Part shown: piece by piece, positions 26,735-34,615 of the stretch | How the letters are laid out: the number at the start of each line of letters is the position of its first letter | Numbering within the stretch: the first letter of the stretch is position 1 | Assembly (NCBI GenBank): GCA_031367345.1 | Contig: JANLPR010000027.1 | Span: 1-37,404 of the forward strand | Direction of reading: 5' to 3' | From: JADKIH01 sp031367345 | GTDB lineage: Bacteria > Bacteroidota > Bacteroidia > AKYH767-A > 2013-40CM-41-45 | Length of the DNA: 37,404 nt | The notes under the pieces: generated by a model | Told to the model about the DNA's origin: nothing | The model's database searches: none | The model's input: only the letters and a program-made list of their open reading frames with translations | Program-made: the position numbers and the translations under genes

Positions 26735-26737
26735 AGT

Positions 26738-27595
26738 TTATTTATTTATTAAAATTTTTCTGGTATTTAATCCCGAGGAACTTTCAACTGAAAGTAAATA
26801 GTTTCCTGAGCTTAAATTGTCCGGTAAGTAGAAATTATCTTTGTAATCGCCACTCACCAAAATCTTATTTGCTAATTCAGCGGCAACAGCACCTTGCATT
26901 GTATATAATTTTATTTTAAGAATACCTGTTGAAGCAACATTGTAGTTAACTGTGAATTGATCTTGAATTGGCATTGGGTAAACTGAAAATGAATTTGTAT
27001 ATGTAGGGGAAGTGATTCCATTTAATGTATTGTAAGCTATAGCTTGGCTACCCGTGTAAACATAGTCGCCAGTTGAATTACCATTTGCATTAGCAGCAAC
27101 TCCGGCAAAGTAAAAAGTAACTGTACCGATATTAGTTGCAGGTGCGATCCAGTCAAATGTGAACGACATAGAACCTGAACTGGCGCCTCCATTTAATTGG
27201 TGAGTTACACTTCGACGAACTACAGTATTGATTGTTCTAGTTTTAATTTGTGTTTTTGAAGAATTAGTAATTACCAATGTTCCTCCATTATTTCCGGATG
27301 TATCTAATGCTTCAACACATACACCAAAAAGACTGTTGGCTGAACGAGTAACTGCGCAAGTCATATGATATGTAACGCCTGGGTCGTATGACCAAGACAT
27401 CATATTACTATTGGATAGCATCACCATGCCGCCACCGGTGTTAACAGCAAAACTACTATGACAGCCGGAAGTTGTACAATTCCCTTCTCCAGGTGAATTT
27501 GTATAGCCCGCTTTGCCATTGTTGGAATTTGTTTCTCCGGTAAGTGTGATGAATGCGCCACCGATAGCGACTAATAAGAGGAATATTTTTTTCAT
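26738..27595 (-). CDS. Small secreted choice-of-anchor-type protein with T9SS sorting domain
   Basis: 285 residues with a signal peptide (KKIFLLLVAIGGAFITLTG). Near the mature N-terminus, SPGEGNC to GCHSSF places cysteines at 40 and 45 and a histidine at 46. A beta-sandwich of about 150 residues follows (YDPGVTYHMTCAV, later TFDWIAPATNIGTVTFYFAG), resembling Reeler-like or choice-of-anchor V domains. From about residue 203 (SVYPMPIQDQFTVNY) to RKILINK it is a T9SS sorting domain. Family members usually carry a CxxCH-like segment at this N-terminal site. Here the spacing is CX4CH, so a covalent haem is doubtful. The function is unknown. Confidence 0.8.
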   Translation of the reverse strand: MKKIFLLLVAIGGAFITLTGETNSNNGKAGYTNSPGEGNCTTSGCHSSFAVNTGGGMVMLSNSNMMSWSYDPGVTYHMTCAVTRSANSLFGVCVEALDTSGNNGGTLVITNSSKTQIKTRTINTVVRRSVTHQLNGGASSGSMSFTFDWIAPATNIGTVTFYFAGVAANANGNSTGDYVYTGSQAIAYNTLNGITSPTYTNSFSVYPMPIQDQFTVNYNVASTGILKIKLYTMQGAVAAELANKILVSGDYKDNFYLPDNLSSGNYLLSVESSSGLNTRKILINK

Positions 27596-27803
27596 TTTCT
27601 TATGAATAATATGAGATAATATATGATTTTCAATTTTACGTCAAGATTCTGAATAGATTCTGGATACTATTAATAAACTTTTTGTAATTTAGTACTGTAC
27701 TTATTCTTGTTTTGTAGATTTACCTTTCAGTAATTGAATTTGGTTTTATCAAAACGTAGTGTTCAAAGTTAATTATTCACTCTATACCAATTATAAATAA
27801 ATT

Positions 27804-28481
27804 ATGAAGATTCTAATTGTAGAAGATGAAAAGCAATTGCTTGATTCAATGTTAATTTTCTTAAAAGAGTCTGGAATGGTATGTGACAGTGCTGAAACCC
27901 TCTCAGAGGCATCTGAAAAGGCAGACCTCTATGAGTACGATTGTGTAGTACTTGATATCGGCTTGCCTGATGGAAGTGGATTAAAAGTGATAAATATTTT
28001 ACAACAAAAGCAAAATCAGACAGGGATAGTAATTCTGTCGGCGAAAAACTCTCTTGATGACCGTCTTTTGGGATTAAACTTTGGTGCTGATGATTATGTA
28101 ACCAAACCTTTTTATATGCCTGAATTGGTTGCACGTATAAAATCGGTTGTTCGTCGCCGTTCTTTTCAAGGGAAAAATGAAATCATATTTAATGAGATAC
28201 GTATTGTTCCAGATGAAATGATAATGTATGTAAAAGATAAATTAATAAGCTTAACAAAAAAGGAACACGAACTTCTGCTTTATTTTTTGAGCAATGTAAA
28301 TAAAGTTCTAACTAAAGAATCTATTGCTGAACATCTTTGGGGCGATCATGCTGACATGGCCGACTCCTTTGATTTTATTTATAGTCATATAAAAAATCTT
28401 CGTAAAAAAATGACCGACAACGGAGCTAACGATTATCTCAAATCCATTTATGGTGTGGGTTATAAATTAGCTTCTGAATGA
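27804..28481 (+). CDS. OmpR/PhoB-family response regulator
   Basis: The protein has 225 residues. The receiver domain (1-115) has the acidic pocket E7/D8, the phospho-acceptor D51 in VVLDIGLPDGSG, and the conserved lysine in DDYVTKPF. The C-terminal winged helix (about 128-225) contains LTKKEHELLLYFLSN and the recognition region DFIYSHIKNLRKKM, ending GVGYKL. It is a DNA-binding transcription factor activated by phosphorylation. Its TGA overlaps the sensor kinase ATG (ATGA), so the pair is translationally coupled. Its targets are not evident from the neighbours. Confidence 0.94.
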   Translation: MKILIVEDEKQLLDSMLIFLKESGMVCDSAETLSEASEKADLYEYDCVVLDIGLPDGSGLKVINILQQKQNQTGIVILSAKNSLDDRLLGLNFGADDYVTKPFYMPELVARIKSVVRRRSFQGKNEIIFNEIRIVPDEMIMYVKDKLISLTKKEHELLLYFLSNVNKVLTKESIAEHLWGDHADMADSFDFIYSHIKNLRKKMTDNGANDYLKSIYGVGYKLASE

Positions 28482-29773
28482 AACTTTTAAACATTACCAA
28501 CAGGTATTACATTTTAATTGCCCTTGTTTTACTTTTAGTGAGTAGCGCTTTTCTTGCCTACAGAGTTTTATACCTTGTGGACAATCAATCTTCTGAACAA
28601 CTTCTTTTCGAGAAAAAGGAATTAGCAAAACAACTTGAACATCAAGCTGGAATTCAAAACCAACATATAGTTTTTGGTGATCGAATTGAAATTATTCCAA
28701 TTCCTAAATTTACTTCTTTCAAAGTTGCAATGAAAGATACTTCCATGTATGACCTTTCACAACAAAGAAATGTGCCTTATCGTATGATGGTTTATGAACA
28801 ACTAATTGACGATCATAGCTACCGAATCAAACTTGCACGTAGGCTTACAGATACCGAACATTTATTTGAAGGCGTACTTTTCACTTTAATACTTGTTGCT
28901 TTAGATATTATTGCTTGTTTCTATTTTTTAAATAGATGGTTCTCCAGTAAAATTTGGAATCCTTTTTATCGAGCGCTAAATGTTTTAAAAACATTCGATA
29001 TGACCAAGGGTGGTATTGCTATGTTTCAGAGAAGCCAAGTAGATGAGTTCAATGCACTGAATGCAGAACTTTCTAAATTGACAGATAAAGTTAATCGCGA
29101 TTATAAGAACCTACGGGAATTTACTGAGAATATGTCGCACGAAACACAAACACCACTTGCAATTATTCGTTCAAAATTAGAACTGCTGTTGCAAGGAGAA
29201 CTAAACGAATTACAAGTAAATCAAATTCTTAGTACACTCGATTCAGTAAATCGGTTGTCGAAAATGAATAAAGGCTTGATACTTCTCACACGAATTGAAA
29301 ATGACCAATATTCCGGATTGCAACTTTTGTCATTGGGAAAATTATTGAGAAAGCAATTAGACGATCTTGAACTGTTTATTACCTCTAAAAATATTTCTCT
29401 CCATATTGATATTGACGATAGCTTACTAATAAGAATCAATCCTCATCTAGCAGATATATTGCTTACCAATTTATTGTCGAATGCAATCAAATACAATTTA
29501 GAGAATGGACACCTTTATGTTACTTTTACGAATGATAAATTTGAAATAGCAAACTCAGGACATCCGCCTGTATTGTCTCCGAATGAAATTTTTGATCGAT
29601 TCAAAAAAGGAGAGTCGCCCGATAGTATCGGTTTGGGACTGGCAATTGTCAGGAAAGTGATCGAGCATTGTTCTGCTAAAATAAAATATGACTATGAAAA
29701 TGACTTACATCGATTTAATATTACTTTTTCAAAGGAAATGGTTGTAAATACAGAAGAAAATCAAGATGCATAG
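28478..29773 (+). CDS. Sensor histidine kinase
   Basis: The protein has 431 residues. Membrane helices at about 11-33 and 131-153 frame a sensor region of roughly 100 residues with no recognised domain. A linker follows, then the HisKA domain with H221 in NMSHETQTPLAIIRSKLE. The ATPase domain has an N box (LLTNLLSNAIKYN), a G1-like FEIANSG, FDRFKKG, and the G2 box GLGLAIV. The G1 box lacks the usual DxGxG aspartate pattern, which is not rare in Bacteroidota kinases. It phosphorylates the adjacent response regulator. The signal is unknown. Confidence 0.92.
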   Translation: MKLLNITNRYYILIALVLLLVSSAFLAYRVLYLVDNQSSEQLLFEKKELAKQLEHQAGIQNQHIVFGDRIEIIPIPKFTSFKVAMKDTSMYDLSQQRNVPYRMMVYEQLIDDHSYRIKLARRLTDTEHLFEGVLFTLILVALDIIACFYFLNRWFSSKIWNPFYRALNVLKTFDMTKGGIAMFQRSQVDEFNALNAELSKLTDKVNRDYKNLREFTENMSHETQTPLAIIRSKLELLLQGELNELQVNQILSTLDSVNRLSKMNKGLILLTRIENDQYSGLQLLSLGKLLRKQLDDLELFITSKNISLHIDIDDSLLIRINPHLADILLTNLLSNAIKYNLENGHLYVTFTNDKFEIANSGHPPVLSPNEIFDRFKKGESPDSIGLGLAIVRKVIEHCSAKIKYDYENDLHRFNITFSKEMVVNTEENQDA

Positions 29774-29818
29774 CATTATTAAATATCGATTATTACGGTA
29801 ATTTTCTTTTAAAAAATT

Positions 29819-29826
29819 TATCTTTG
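29819..29826 (+). promoter_or_regulatory. -7 element four bases before the PurF-like start codon
   Basis: TATCTTTG matches TAnnTTTG and ends four bases before ATG 29831. Transcription would begin at or next to the start codon. No convincing -33 element was found. Confidence 0.45.
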
Positions 29827-29830
29827 TACT

Positions 29831-31732
29831 ATGTCAGACATCCTTCACCACGAATGCGGTATTGCCATGGTTAGGTTATTAAAGCCTCTTTCTTACTATT
29901 GGAAAAAGTACGGTACTTCTTTTTATGGAATGAATAAGCTTTACCTGATGATGGAAAAGCAACACAATCGAGGGCAAGATGGTGCGGGCGTTGCAAATAT
30001 CAAATTTGATGTAACTCCCGGCACTCATTATATAAGTCGCTATAGGAGTAATGATAAAAGAGCGATCGCTGATATTTTTGAAAAAATTCAAACGAAATTT
30101 ACTGAGGCGACTGCTCACAACCCCGAATTGTTGTACGATACGGAATGGTTAAAACAAAATGTAGCTTTTTCCGGTGAACTATGGTTGGGGCATCTTCGCT
30201 ATGGAACTTATGGCGGAAATAGTATTGAGGCGTGTCATCCATTTCTCCGTGAGAATAATTGGATGACGAGAAATTTAGTTGTAGCCGGAAATTTTAACAT
30301 GACCAATGTTGATGAACTTTTTCAAGACCTCATTAAGATTGGTCAGCACCCTAAAGAAAAAGCCGATACTGTTACTGTAATGGAAAACATAGGTCATTTT
30401 TTGGATGAAGAAAATGAATTGCTTTATGAAAAATTTAAAAAACTTGGTAATAGCAAAGAAGAAATTTCACCACTTATTGCTGAACATTTAAACATTGGAA
30501 ATATATTAAGAAATTCTTCTCACCGATGGGATGGCGGTTATGCAATTGCCGGAATGCTTGGACATGGAGATGCTTTTGTGCTTCGGGATCCTGCCGGAAT
30601 TCGTCCTGCGTTTTATTATAAAGATGATGAAGTGCTAGTAGTTGCCAGTGAACGGCCGGCAATTCAAACGGCATTTAATGTTGCCGTTGAAACTATTCAT
30701 GAGATAAAACCAGGTCATGCTTTGATAGTTCGTAAGAATGGAAAAGTATTTGAAGAAATGATCAATGAGCCAACACAAAAACTTTCTTGTTCGTTCGAAC
30801 GAATTTATTTTTCAAGAGGAAGTGATGTTGATATTTATAAAGAACGAAAAGAGTTAGGGCGGCTATTGTGCCAATCAACATTGCAAGCAATTGATTACGA
30901 TTTGCGAAATACTGTTTTATCGTTTATTCCTAATACAGCTGAAGTAGCATTTTATGGAATGTTGCACGGTATGGAAGTTTATTTGCGCGACGTAAAGAAG
31001 AGAAAAGTAAAAGCATTAGGTGCAGATATCACCGATGAAAAACTCACGGAAATTTTATCTATTCGTCCGCGTGCTGAGAAAATTGCAATCAAAGATGCAA
31101 AGTTGCGTACATTTATTACTAATGACGATGAACGATCCGACTTGGTAACGCACGTCTATGATATTACTTATGGAACTATTAAAAAAGGAGAAGATAACTT
31201 AGTTGTAATCGACGATTCAATTGTTCGTGGTACTACGTTAAAGAATTCAATCTTAAGAATGCTAGATCGATTAGGACCTAAAAAAATTGTTGTGGTGAGT
31301 TCTGCTCCGCAAATTCGTTATCCTGATTGTTACGGAATAGATATGGCGCGCATTGGAGACCTTGTTGCCTTTAAAGCTGCAATTGCATTATTGGAAGAAA
31401 ACAATTTAGAGCATATTATTGACGAAACCTACATTCGTTGCAAAGAACAGTTACTCAGTGACGATAAAGAAATGAAAAATCATGTTCGCATGATCTACCA
31501 ACCTTTTACCGCTGAAGAAATAAGTAAAAAAATAGCTGAGCTCGTACGTCCGAGCGATATGCAAGCCGACCTTCAAATTATTTTTCAAAAGATTGAAGAT
31601 CTACATAGCGCTTGTCCAAATCACAGAGGCGATTGGTATTTTTCAGGAAACTATCCAACTCCAGGCGGAAACAGAGTTGTAAGTAAAGCGTTTATAAATT
31701 ATGTTGAAGGAATTAATGAAAGAGCTTATTAA
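29831..31732 (+). CDS. Amidophosphoribosyltransferase-like protein (long Bacteroidota form)
   Basis: 633 residues, longer than classical PurF (about 500). The N-terminal Ntn-type glutamine amidotransferase domain has its nucleophile at C9 (HHECGIA), so an eight-residue propeptide would be removed. Further landmarks are NRGQDGAG, HLRYGTYG and RDPAGIRPAFY. The C-terminal phosphoribosyltransferase domain carries the PRPP loop VVIDDSIVRGTTLKN near 458-472. The last 40 residues (ACPNHRGDWYFSGNYPTPGG) form a family-specific tail. It should make 5-phosphoribosylamine from glutamine and PRPP, the first step of purine synthesis. The phylum often also has a shorter PurF elsewhere, so this copy might be a specialised paralogue. 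Confidence 0.85.
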   Translation: MSDILHHECGIAMVRLLKPLSYYWKKYGTSFYGMNKLYLMMEKQHNRGQDGAGVANIKFDVTPGTHYISRYRSNDKRAIADIFEKIQTKFTEATAHNPELLYDTEWLKQNVAFSGELWLGHLRYGTYGGNSIEACHPFLRENNWMTRNLVVAGNFNMTNVDELFQDLIKIGQHPKEKADTVTVMENIGHFLDEENELLYEKFKKLGNSKEEISPLIAEHLNIGNILRNSSHRWDGGYAIAGMLGHGDAFVLRDPAGIRPAFYYKDDEVLVVASERPAIQTAFNVAVETIHEIKPGHALIVRKNGKVFEEMINEPTQKLSCSFERIYFSRGSDVDIYKERKELGRLLCQSTLQAIDYDLRNTVLSFIPNTAEVAFYGMLHGMEVYLRDVKKRKVKALGADITDEKLTEILSIRPRAEKIAIKDAKLRTFITNDDERSDLVTHVYDITYGTIKKGEDNLVVIDDSIVRGTTLKNSILRMLDRLGPKKIVVVSSAPQIRYPDCYGIDMARIGDLVAFKAAIALLEENNLEHIIDETYIRCKEQLLSDDKEMKNHVRMIYQPFTAEEISKKIAELVRPSDMQADLQIIFQKIEDLHSACPNHRGDWYFSGNYPTPGGNRVVSKAFINYVEGINERAY

Positions 31733-31820
31733 TTTTCATTCACCTAATTTTCGTCAAAATATATTTTTAATTTAAAATTTCTTCTATTTAAAATTTTCAA
31801 AGTAAATTGAAAAATCATCG

Positions 31821-31837
31821 TTTAGAAATATTCTAAA
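31821..31837 (-). terminator. Weak terminator-like hairpin after pheS
   Basis: A 7-bp AT-rich stem, TTTAGAA with TTCTAAA, has a three-base loop. On the minus strand it is followed after three bases by five T. It lies 40 bases past the pheS stop codon. Stability is low. Confidence 0.3.
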
Positions 31838-31876
31838 TGTATTTAAAAAGCACTTTAAATTACTCTATTGAAAAAT

Positions 31877-32908
31877 TTATTCGCTCTTAAATTGTTTTAA
31901 AAAGCGAACATCGTTTTCAGAAAATAATCTCAAATCTTTTACGTCATAACGCAACATGGCTATTCGCTCTATTCCCATACCAAAAGCATAACCTGTATAT
32001 TTTTCAGAATCGATATTACAATTTTTTAAAACATTCGGATCAACCATTCCGCAACCCATTATCTCCAACCAACCGGTGTATTTACAAACGTTACAACCTT
32101 TGCCTTTGCAGATCTGACAACTCACATCCATTTCTGCCGATGGTTCTGTGAATGGAAAATAACTGGGACGTAAACGGATTTTTGCATCGGAACCAAACAT
32201 TTCTTGTGCGAAATATAATAGTGTTTGTTTTAAATCTGCGAAAGAAACATTCTCGTCGATATACAAACCTTCTACTTGGTGAAAAAAACAATGTGCTCTA
32301 GCAGAAATGGCCTCGTTTCTAAATACACGACCAGGAGCCAAAATGCGAATTGGAGGTTTATTGTTTTCCATTATTCGAACTTGAATCGACGATGTATGTG
32401 TTCTTAATGCTATCGAATCGGTGCCTCCTTCCTGTGAAATAAAGAACGTGTCTTGCATATCTCGCGCAGGATGATTTTCCGGAAAGTTTAACGCAGTAAA
32501 GTTGTGCCAGTCGTCTTCAATCTCCGGACCATCTGCAACTGTAAATCCGATGCGTTGAAAAATGCGTAAGATTTCATTTCGCACCAATGAAAGAGGATGT
32601 CGGGAACCAATACCAATTGGTTCGCCCGGTAAAGTTAAATCGAGATTTTCCGGTTTTGCTGAATCAGAAGTCTGATTTATTTTTTCTTGAAAGGTTTCTA
32701 AACGCTCTTCCGCTTTTACTTTTAAATTATTAACCAAGCGACCGAAATCTTTTTTCATTTCGGGTGAAATGCTTTTCATTTCATTGAATAGGTCTGCTAA
32801 GATTCCTTTCTTTCCAAAATATTTTATTCTAAAACTTTCAACCTCATCTTTTGTTTCTGCGGCATATTTTTCAACTTCTTCAATCAATGAGTTTATTTTC
32901 TGTTCCAT
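31877..32908 (-). CDS. pheS: Phenylalanyl-tRNA synthetase alpha subunit
   Basis: 343 residues, the usual length. The N-terminal coiled coil (about 1-85) contacts tRNA. The class II catalytic core shows motif 2 (RTHTSSIQVR, then APGRVFRNEAISARAHCFFHQVEG) and motif 3 (GMGIERIAMLRY). A cysteine cluster, CQICKGKGCNVC followed by GCGMVDPNVL, gives the zinc-ribbon-like insert seen in many bacterial PheS. With PheT, which is not in this window, it charges tRNA-Phe. The gene is monocistronic here, with a separate start region. Confidence 0.97.
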   Translation of the reverse strand: MEQKINSLIEEVEKYAAETKDEVESFRIKYFGKKGILADLFNEMKSISPEMKKDFGRLVNNLKVKAEERLETFQEKINQTSDSAKPENLDLTLPGEPIGIGSRHPLSLVRNEILRIFQRIGFTVADGPEIEDDWHNFTALNFPENHPARDMQDTFFISQEGGTDSIALRTHTSSIQVRIMENNKPPIRILAPGRVFRNEAISARAHCFFHQVEGLYIDENVSFADLKQTLLYFAQEMFGSDAKIRLRPSYFPFTEPSAEMDVSCQICKGKGCNVCKYTGWLEIMGCGMVDPNVLKNCNIDSEKYTGYAFGMGIERIAMLRYDVKDLRLFSENDVRFLKQFKSE

Positions 32909-33107
32909 TCTTTTTAACTTTTCGTAATGCGTAAACTAATCTCGAAATAATTTACGCCATATCTTATTAATATTTTTTACCACTTTTTAAGTGTTCTTAC
33001 TTTTGTTTGCAAATAACAACTTATAATCATTTTTTTTATTCAATATTGAAATACGAATAATTTAATTTGAGAGTAAGTTGAAATTATTAATGCATTTTTT
33101 TTACATC

Positions 33108-33782
33108 CTATTTTATCTGTTTCATCTTCATGTGCAAATCAACTATGGGGCGGTCGTATGGCCCTGTTTGTACTAAGGCAATTTTATCTACCACACCTAA
33201 ACCACTCACAACCTCTCCATAAATGGTATAATTCTTATCAAGCCAAGGGGAACCTCCAACTGTTGTATAAACTAGTTTTTGTTCAGGAGATAATTTGATA
33301 CCTCTTTGTAGTTCTAACATTTGCACTTGCTCTTCGGTGAATACCTGACCTTCTACTATATAGAACTGGCAACCACTGGAAGCTCGCTCCGGATTTTCAG
33401 TTCTTGCGGCACATAAAGCACCTTTCTTATGAAATAAAGTATCGATAAATTCTGCGGGAATAGTATATCCTACATCACCATTTCCAAGCATTGTACCTGC
33501 CGGTGCATTTTTAGATTCCGGATCTCCTCCCTGAATCATGAAATTGCGAATTACTCTATGAAACAATAAACTATCATAAAAACCTTGGTTTACCAACTTT
33601 AAAAAATTGTCGCGATGACGAGGAGTTGTATTATATAATTTTACGGTAATGTCTCCCAAATCGGTTGAAATCAAGACCTCATGCTCAACCGAATCGGCTA
33701 CCGTCGTTTTTATGTCATTTTGTGCCATAACGCTACAGCAAATGAGACTAAATACTGAAAAAAGAATGCTTAATTTCTTCAT
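33108..33782 (-). CDS. Exported cyclophilin-type peptidyl-prolyl isomerase
   Basis: The protein has 224 residues with a signal peptide at about 1-20 (LSILFSVFSLICCSVMAQ). The cyclophilin core contains FHRVIRNFMIQGGDP, the GTMLGNGDVGYTIPAEF insert, and SSGCQFYIV in place of the usual NSQFFI. The catalytic arginine in FHRV is kept. The tail (YTIYGEVVSGLGVVDKIA) is typical. It catalyses proline cis-trans isomerisation during folding in the periplasm. The CC before the signal end could be read as a lipobox, but the position favours an ordinary signal peptidase site. It is divergent from the lipoprotein gene at 33838. Confidence 0.9.
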   Translation of the reverse strand: MKKLSILFSVFSLICCSVMAQNDIKTTVADSVEHEVLISTDLGDITVKLYNTTPRHRDNFLKLVNQGFYDSLLFHRVIRNFMIQGGDPESKNAPAGTMLGNGDVGYTIPAEFIDTLFHKKGALCAARTENPERASSGCQFYIVEGQVFTEEQVQMLELQRGIKLSPEQKLVYTTVGGSPWLDKNYTIYGEVVSGLGVVDKIALVQTGPYDRPIVDLHMKMKQIK

Positions 33783-33789
33783 TTTATTT

Positions 33790-33797
33790 TATTTTTG
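33790..33797 (+). promoter_or_regulatory. -7 element of the small lipoprotein gene
   Basis: TATTTTTG matches TAnnTTTG, 40 bases before ATG 33838, in the spacer divergent from the cyclophilin gene. Confidence 0.4.
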
Positions 33798-33837
33798 TGT
33801 GGGTCAAATTATCGACTACAATATTAACCAAAATCAA

Positions 33838-34203
33838 ATGAATTCAGAAAAGAGAATCGGACGACTTACTATTCTTGCATTGTTAGGAATTTTTATTGCA
33901 AGTGTATTGGGATCTTGTAAAAAAGATGGTCCAACGGTAGCCGTAATATCGGTGATCGACTCGGCAGGACGGGCAGTACAAGGTGCGGCTGTTACGCTTT
34001 GGCAAGACACAGCCGTAAATAATACCAATGGCGTGAAAGCAAGTTTACGCGTTACCAAAATTAGTGACGCAGCAGGAAAAGCAGAATTTACATTTGAATT
34101 GGAAGCGTATTTGAATGCTCAAGCAATTCGTAATACCGATACAGCTCGTTCGGTGGTACGTTTAAAAGAACACGAAACAGTGAATGTAACGCTACATCTT
34201 TAA
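33838..34203 (+). CDS. Small lipoprotein with carboxypeptidase-regulatory-like domain
   Basis: 121 residues from ATG 33838. The frame is open further upstream, but this start gives a lipoprotein signal with the lipobox VLGSC at about 23-27 followed by KKDG. The mature part is one beta-sandwich: VAVISVIDSAGRAVQGAAVTLW, then SDAAGKAEFTFELE, then a final strand ETVNVTLHL. This is the plan of CarboxypepD_reg/transthyretin-like domains. It would be tethered to the outer or inner membrane. No partner is evident. Its last four bases overlap the end of the convergent gene at 34200. Confidence 0.78.
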   Translation: MNSEKRIGRLTILALLGIFIASVLGSCKKDGPTVAVISVIDSAGRAVQGAAVTLWQDTAVNNTNGVKASLRVTKISDAAGKAEFTFELEAYLNAQAIRNTDTARSVVRLKEHETVNVTLHL

Positions 34204-34550
34204 GCCTCACTATTCTTAAAATATTCTATAATAGCCTCTTTTAAGAGTAAATCTTGCTCTTTTAAAGTAAGTGGGGGTAGTTTTTTTACTAATTTCCAAT
34301 GAGGCCATCCATCTTGATCGAGGCCCTCCAATTCATAATATCCAAAAAAACTCATCAGTCGGCAAACAGCTATGTGCATTAAATCCTGCTTTTCGTCTTT
34401 GGAATATTTTATCGGGCCCTTTCCTAATTCTTGAACACCAATTAAAAAAAGCAAAGCCTGTACATCGGGCTCCTCGCCATAAATATCGGCTAATCGGGAA
34501 CTAAGCTTTTTCCATTCTTCCTTTAAGTTTTGTAAATCAATTGCATCCAT
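34200..34550 (-). CDS. Conserved-looking hypothetical protein
   Basis: 116 residues from the ATG at 34550; a TTG three codons upstream is inside the -7 box and is unlikely. The sequence is soluble and mixed helical. Noticeable segments are EEWKKLSSRLADIYGEEPDVQALLFLIGVQELG, which is split by no obvious motif (core EEPDVQALLFLIG), and DLMHIAVCRLMSFFGYYELEG. I do not recognise a family or function. The start region is part of the divergent promoter pair with the vWA gene. Confidence 0.75.
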   Translation of the reverse strand: MDAIDLQNLKEEWKKLSSRLADIYGEEPDVQALLFLIGVQELGKGPIKYSKDEKQDLMHIAVCRLMSFFGYYELEGLDQDGWPHWKLVKKLPPLTLKEQDLLLKEAIIEYFKNSEA

Positions 34551-34554
34551 TTGA

Positions 34555-34595
34555 CGCAAAGGTATTCAGAATTTTGTGGGATTACTACCTTTGCG
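34555..34595. promoter_or_regulatory. Divergent -7 boxes forming a perfect 10-bp inverted repeat
   Basis: CGCAAAGGTA at 34555-34564 and TACCTTTGCG at 34586-34595 are exact inverses, 21 bases apart. Each contains a -7 element TACCTTTG: one directs the minus-strand gene at 34550 and the other the vWA gene at 34616. At the usual spacing, each promoter's -33 region would fall on the other's -7 box. Confidence 0.6.
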
Positions 34596-34615
34596 GCCCT
34601 TGATTTTAACTAATA

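Noticed and set aside
26428..26736. Intact 102-residue protein gene
   Set aside because: Only the middle resembles a known segment, the frame ends in a terminator hairpin, and there is no signal peptide or sorting domain, so it is listed as a pseudogene.
33649..33837. N-terminal extension of the small lipoprotein frame
   Set aside because: It is antisense to the cyclophilin gene and would bury the lipobox inside the protein. ATG 33838 gives a normal lipoprotein signal.
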